Positions 63,371-64,000 of a stretch of 64,000 nucleotides of DNA are shown here, piece after piece. The position numbers and the translations under genes are program-made. Each line of letters begins with the position of its first letter. Within the stretch, counting starts at the first letter, position 1. The notes beneath the pieces were generated by a model. It was given only the letters and a program-made list of their open reading frames with translations, was not told where the DNA came from and made no database searches. Source of the stretch: Henricia sp. BOLD:AAB3569 (lineage: Eukaryota; Echinodermata; Asteroidea; Spinulosida; Echinasteridae); NCBI GenBank assembly GCA_037783545.1, contig JBBELK010000011.1, positions 1,178,001 through 1,242,000 on the forward strand, given 5' to 3'.

Positions 63371-64000
63371 GTAAGTCCAAATTGCGGTGAGGGGCGGTGA
63401 ATTAGGCACGAATCTATAAAACAAACAATAATATTGTAAGGCCATTTTGCAGATTAATTTTAAACGAAATTCCAGAACAACAGTATCAGACTTCCAATTG
63501 AAAGTGAACATGCCAGCAGTAATATCAGACACTTATAGATGCAGCGATCATCCAGGAAACCTTCAACTTTTAATTGTTAATTTTCAACAGAAAGTATACC
63601 ATTTTGGCATAAAATTCCTGAGGCATTTGTTGAGACATGTATTGAGAAACGTTGAGAAAGGTTTTTCTTGTAAAACTCATGAAGTAAAAACATAGGCCTA
63701 TGGCCACTGCAAATTATGGGCCTTTCTAATGACTTTCAAACAGTTCCCGATTAGTTCAGCTTCCCCCAAAAAAAGGCTGGACAAACATTTTGGTAAAATA
63801 ACACACAAGCTCACAAATTACTTAGTCACTCCTTTGGATATAGCAAAATTATTGTCGAGCGTTTCTGGTGGATAAAAGTTACTGTATTATATTGGGAACT
63901 TACGAAGTTAAGAATTACCTAACTAAAACCTACATAATATGGGTATATTATGTCTGACAATTTCTTAAACAGCTAGAATCCCCCCTTCCACATTTTTTTT
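63371..64000 (+). other. Start of intron 1 of the PAN-domain gene
   Basis: AT-rich, with no further exon, tRNA-like head or inverted repeat that I can support. Two short ORFs here have no recognisable content. Confidence 0.4.

Noticed and set aside
1-64000. Retroviral, LTR, Polinton or other virus-derived remnants
   Set aside because: None recognised: no reverse transcriptase, integrase, capsid or envelope-like stretch and no long terminal direct repeats.

Overview
The window is eukaryotic genomic DNA: split genes with GT-AG introns, tRNA-derived SINEs, many short inverted-repeat DNA elements (MITEs) and very long poly(G) tracts. The two complete genes are metazoan (sestrin and unconventional myosin VI). 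Intron size, sequence similarity and repeat style suggest an invertebrate deuterostome, perhaps an echinoderm. That assignment is an inference and is weak.

Layout, left to right. (1) 2,054-29,960, minus strand: a complete sestrin gene. It has ten shared coding exons and two mutually exclusive 5' coding exons (28,552-28,890 and 22,755-22,976/22,862). These give products of about 562 aa and about 485 aa (523 aa from an upstream ATG), the same arrangement as vertebrate SESN1. (2) 30,000-34,550: intergenic DNA with mobile elements. (3) 34,552-60,600, minus strand: a complete myosin VI gene of 27 coding exons. All exon phases close and give 1,276 aa, plus a likely noncoding first exon near 60,492. 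(4) 60,600-63,050: a repeat-rich spacer with foldback elements. (5) 63,053 onward, plus strand: first exon of a secreted PAN/apple-domain protein that runs off the right edge.

Sestrin senses leucine and restrains TORC1 through GATOR2. Myosin VI is the minus-end-directed actin motor. No functional link between them is implied. Their human orthologues SESN1 and MYO6 both lie on 6q, so the adjacency here may be a relic of ancient linkage.

The introns hold most of the unusual DNA: at least six recurring MITE families, three tRNA-SINE families, a 24-copy tandem array of a 78-bp tRNA-like unit, a 133-bp minisatellite, a 1.7-kb Helitron/Helentron-like element carrying CRE palindromes, a 770-bp giant inverted repeat, and several foldback elements whose arms consist of one short element-specific word repeated many times. 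A filled and an empty copy of one repeat within the window show TTAA target duplication by one hairpin MITE. No retroviral, LTR or Polinton remnant was recognised.
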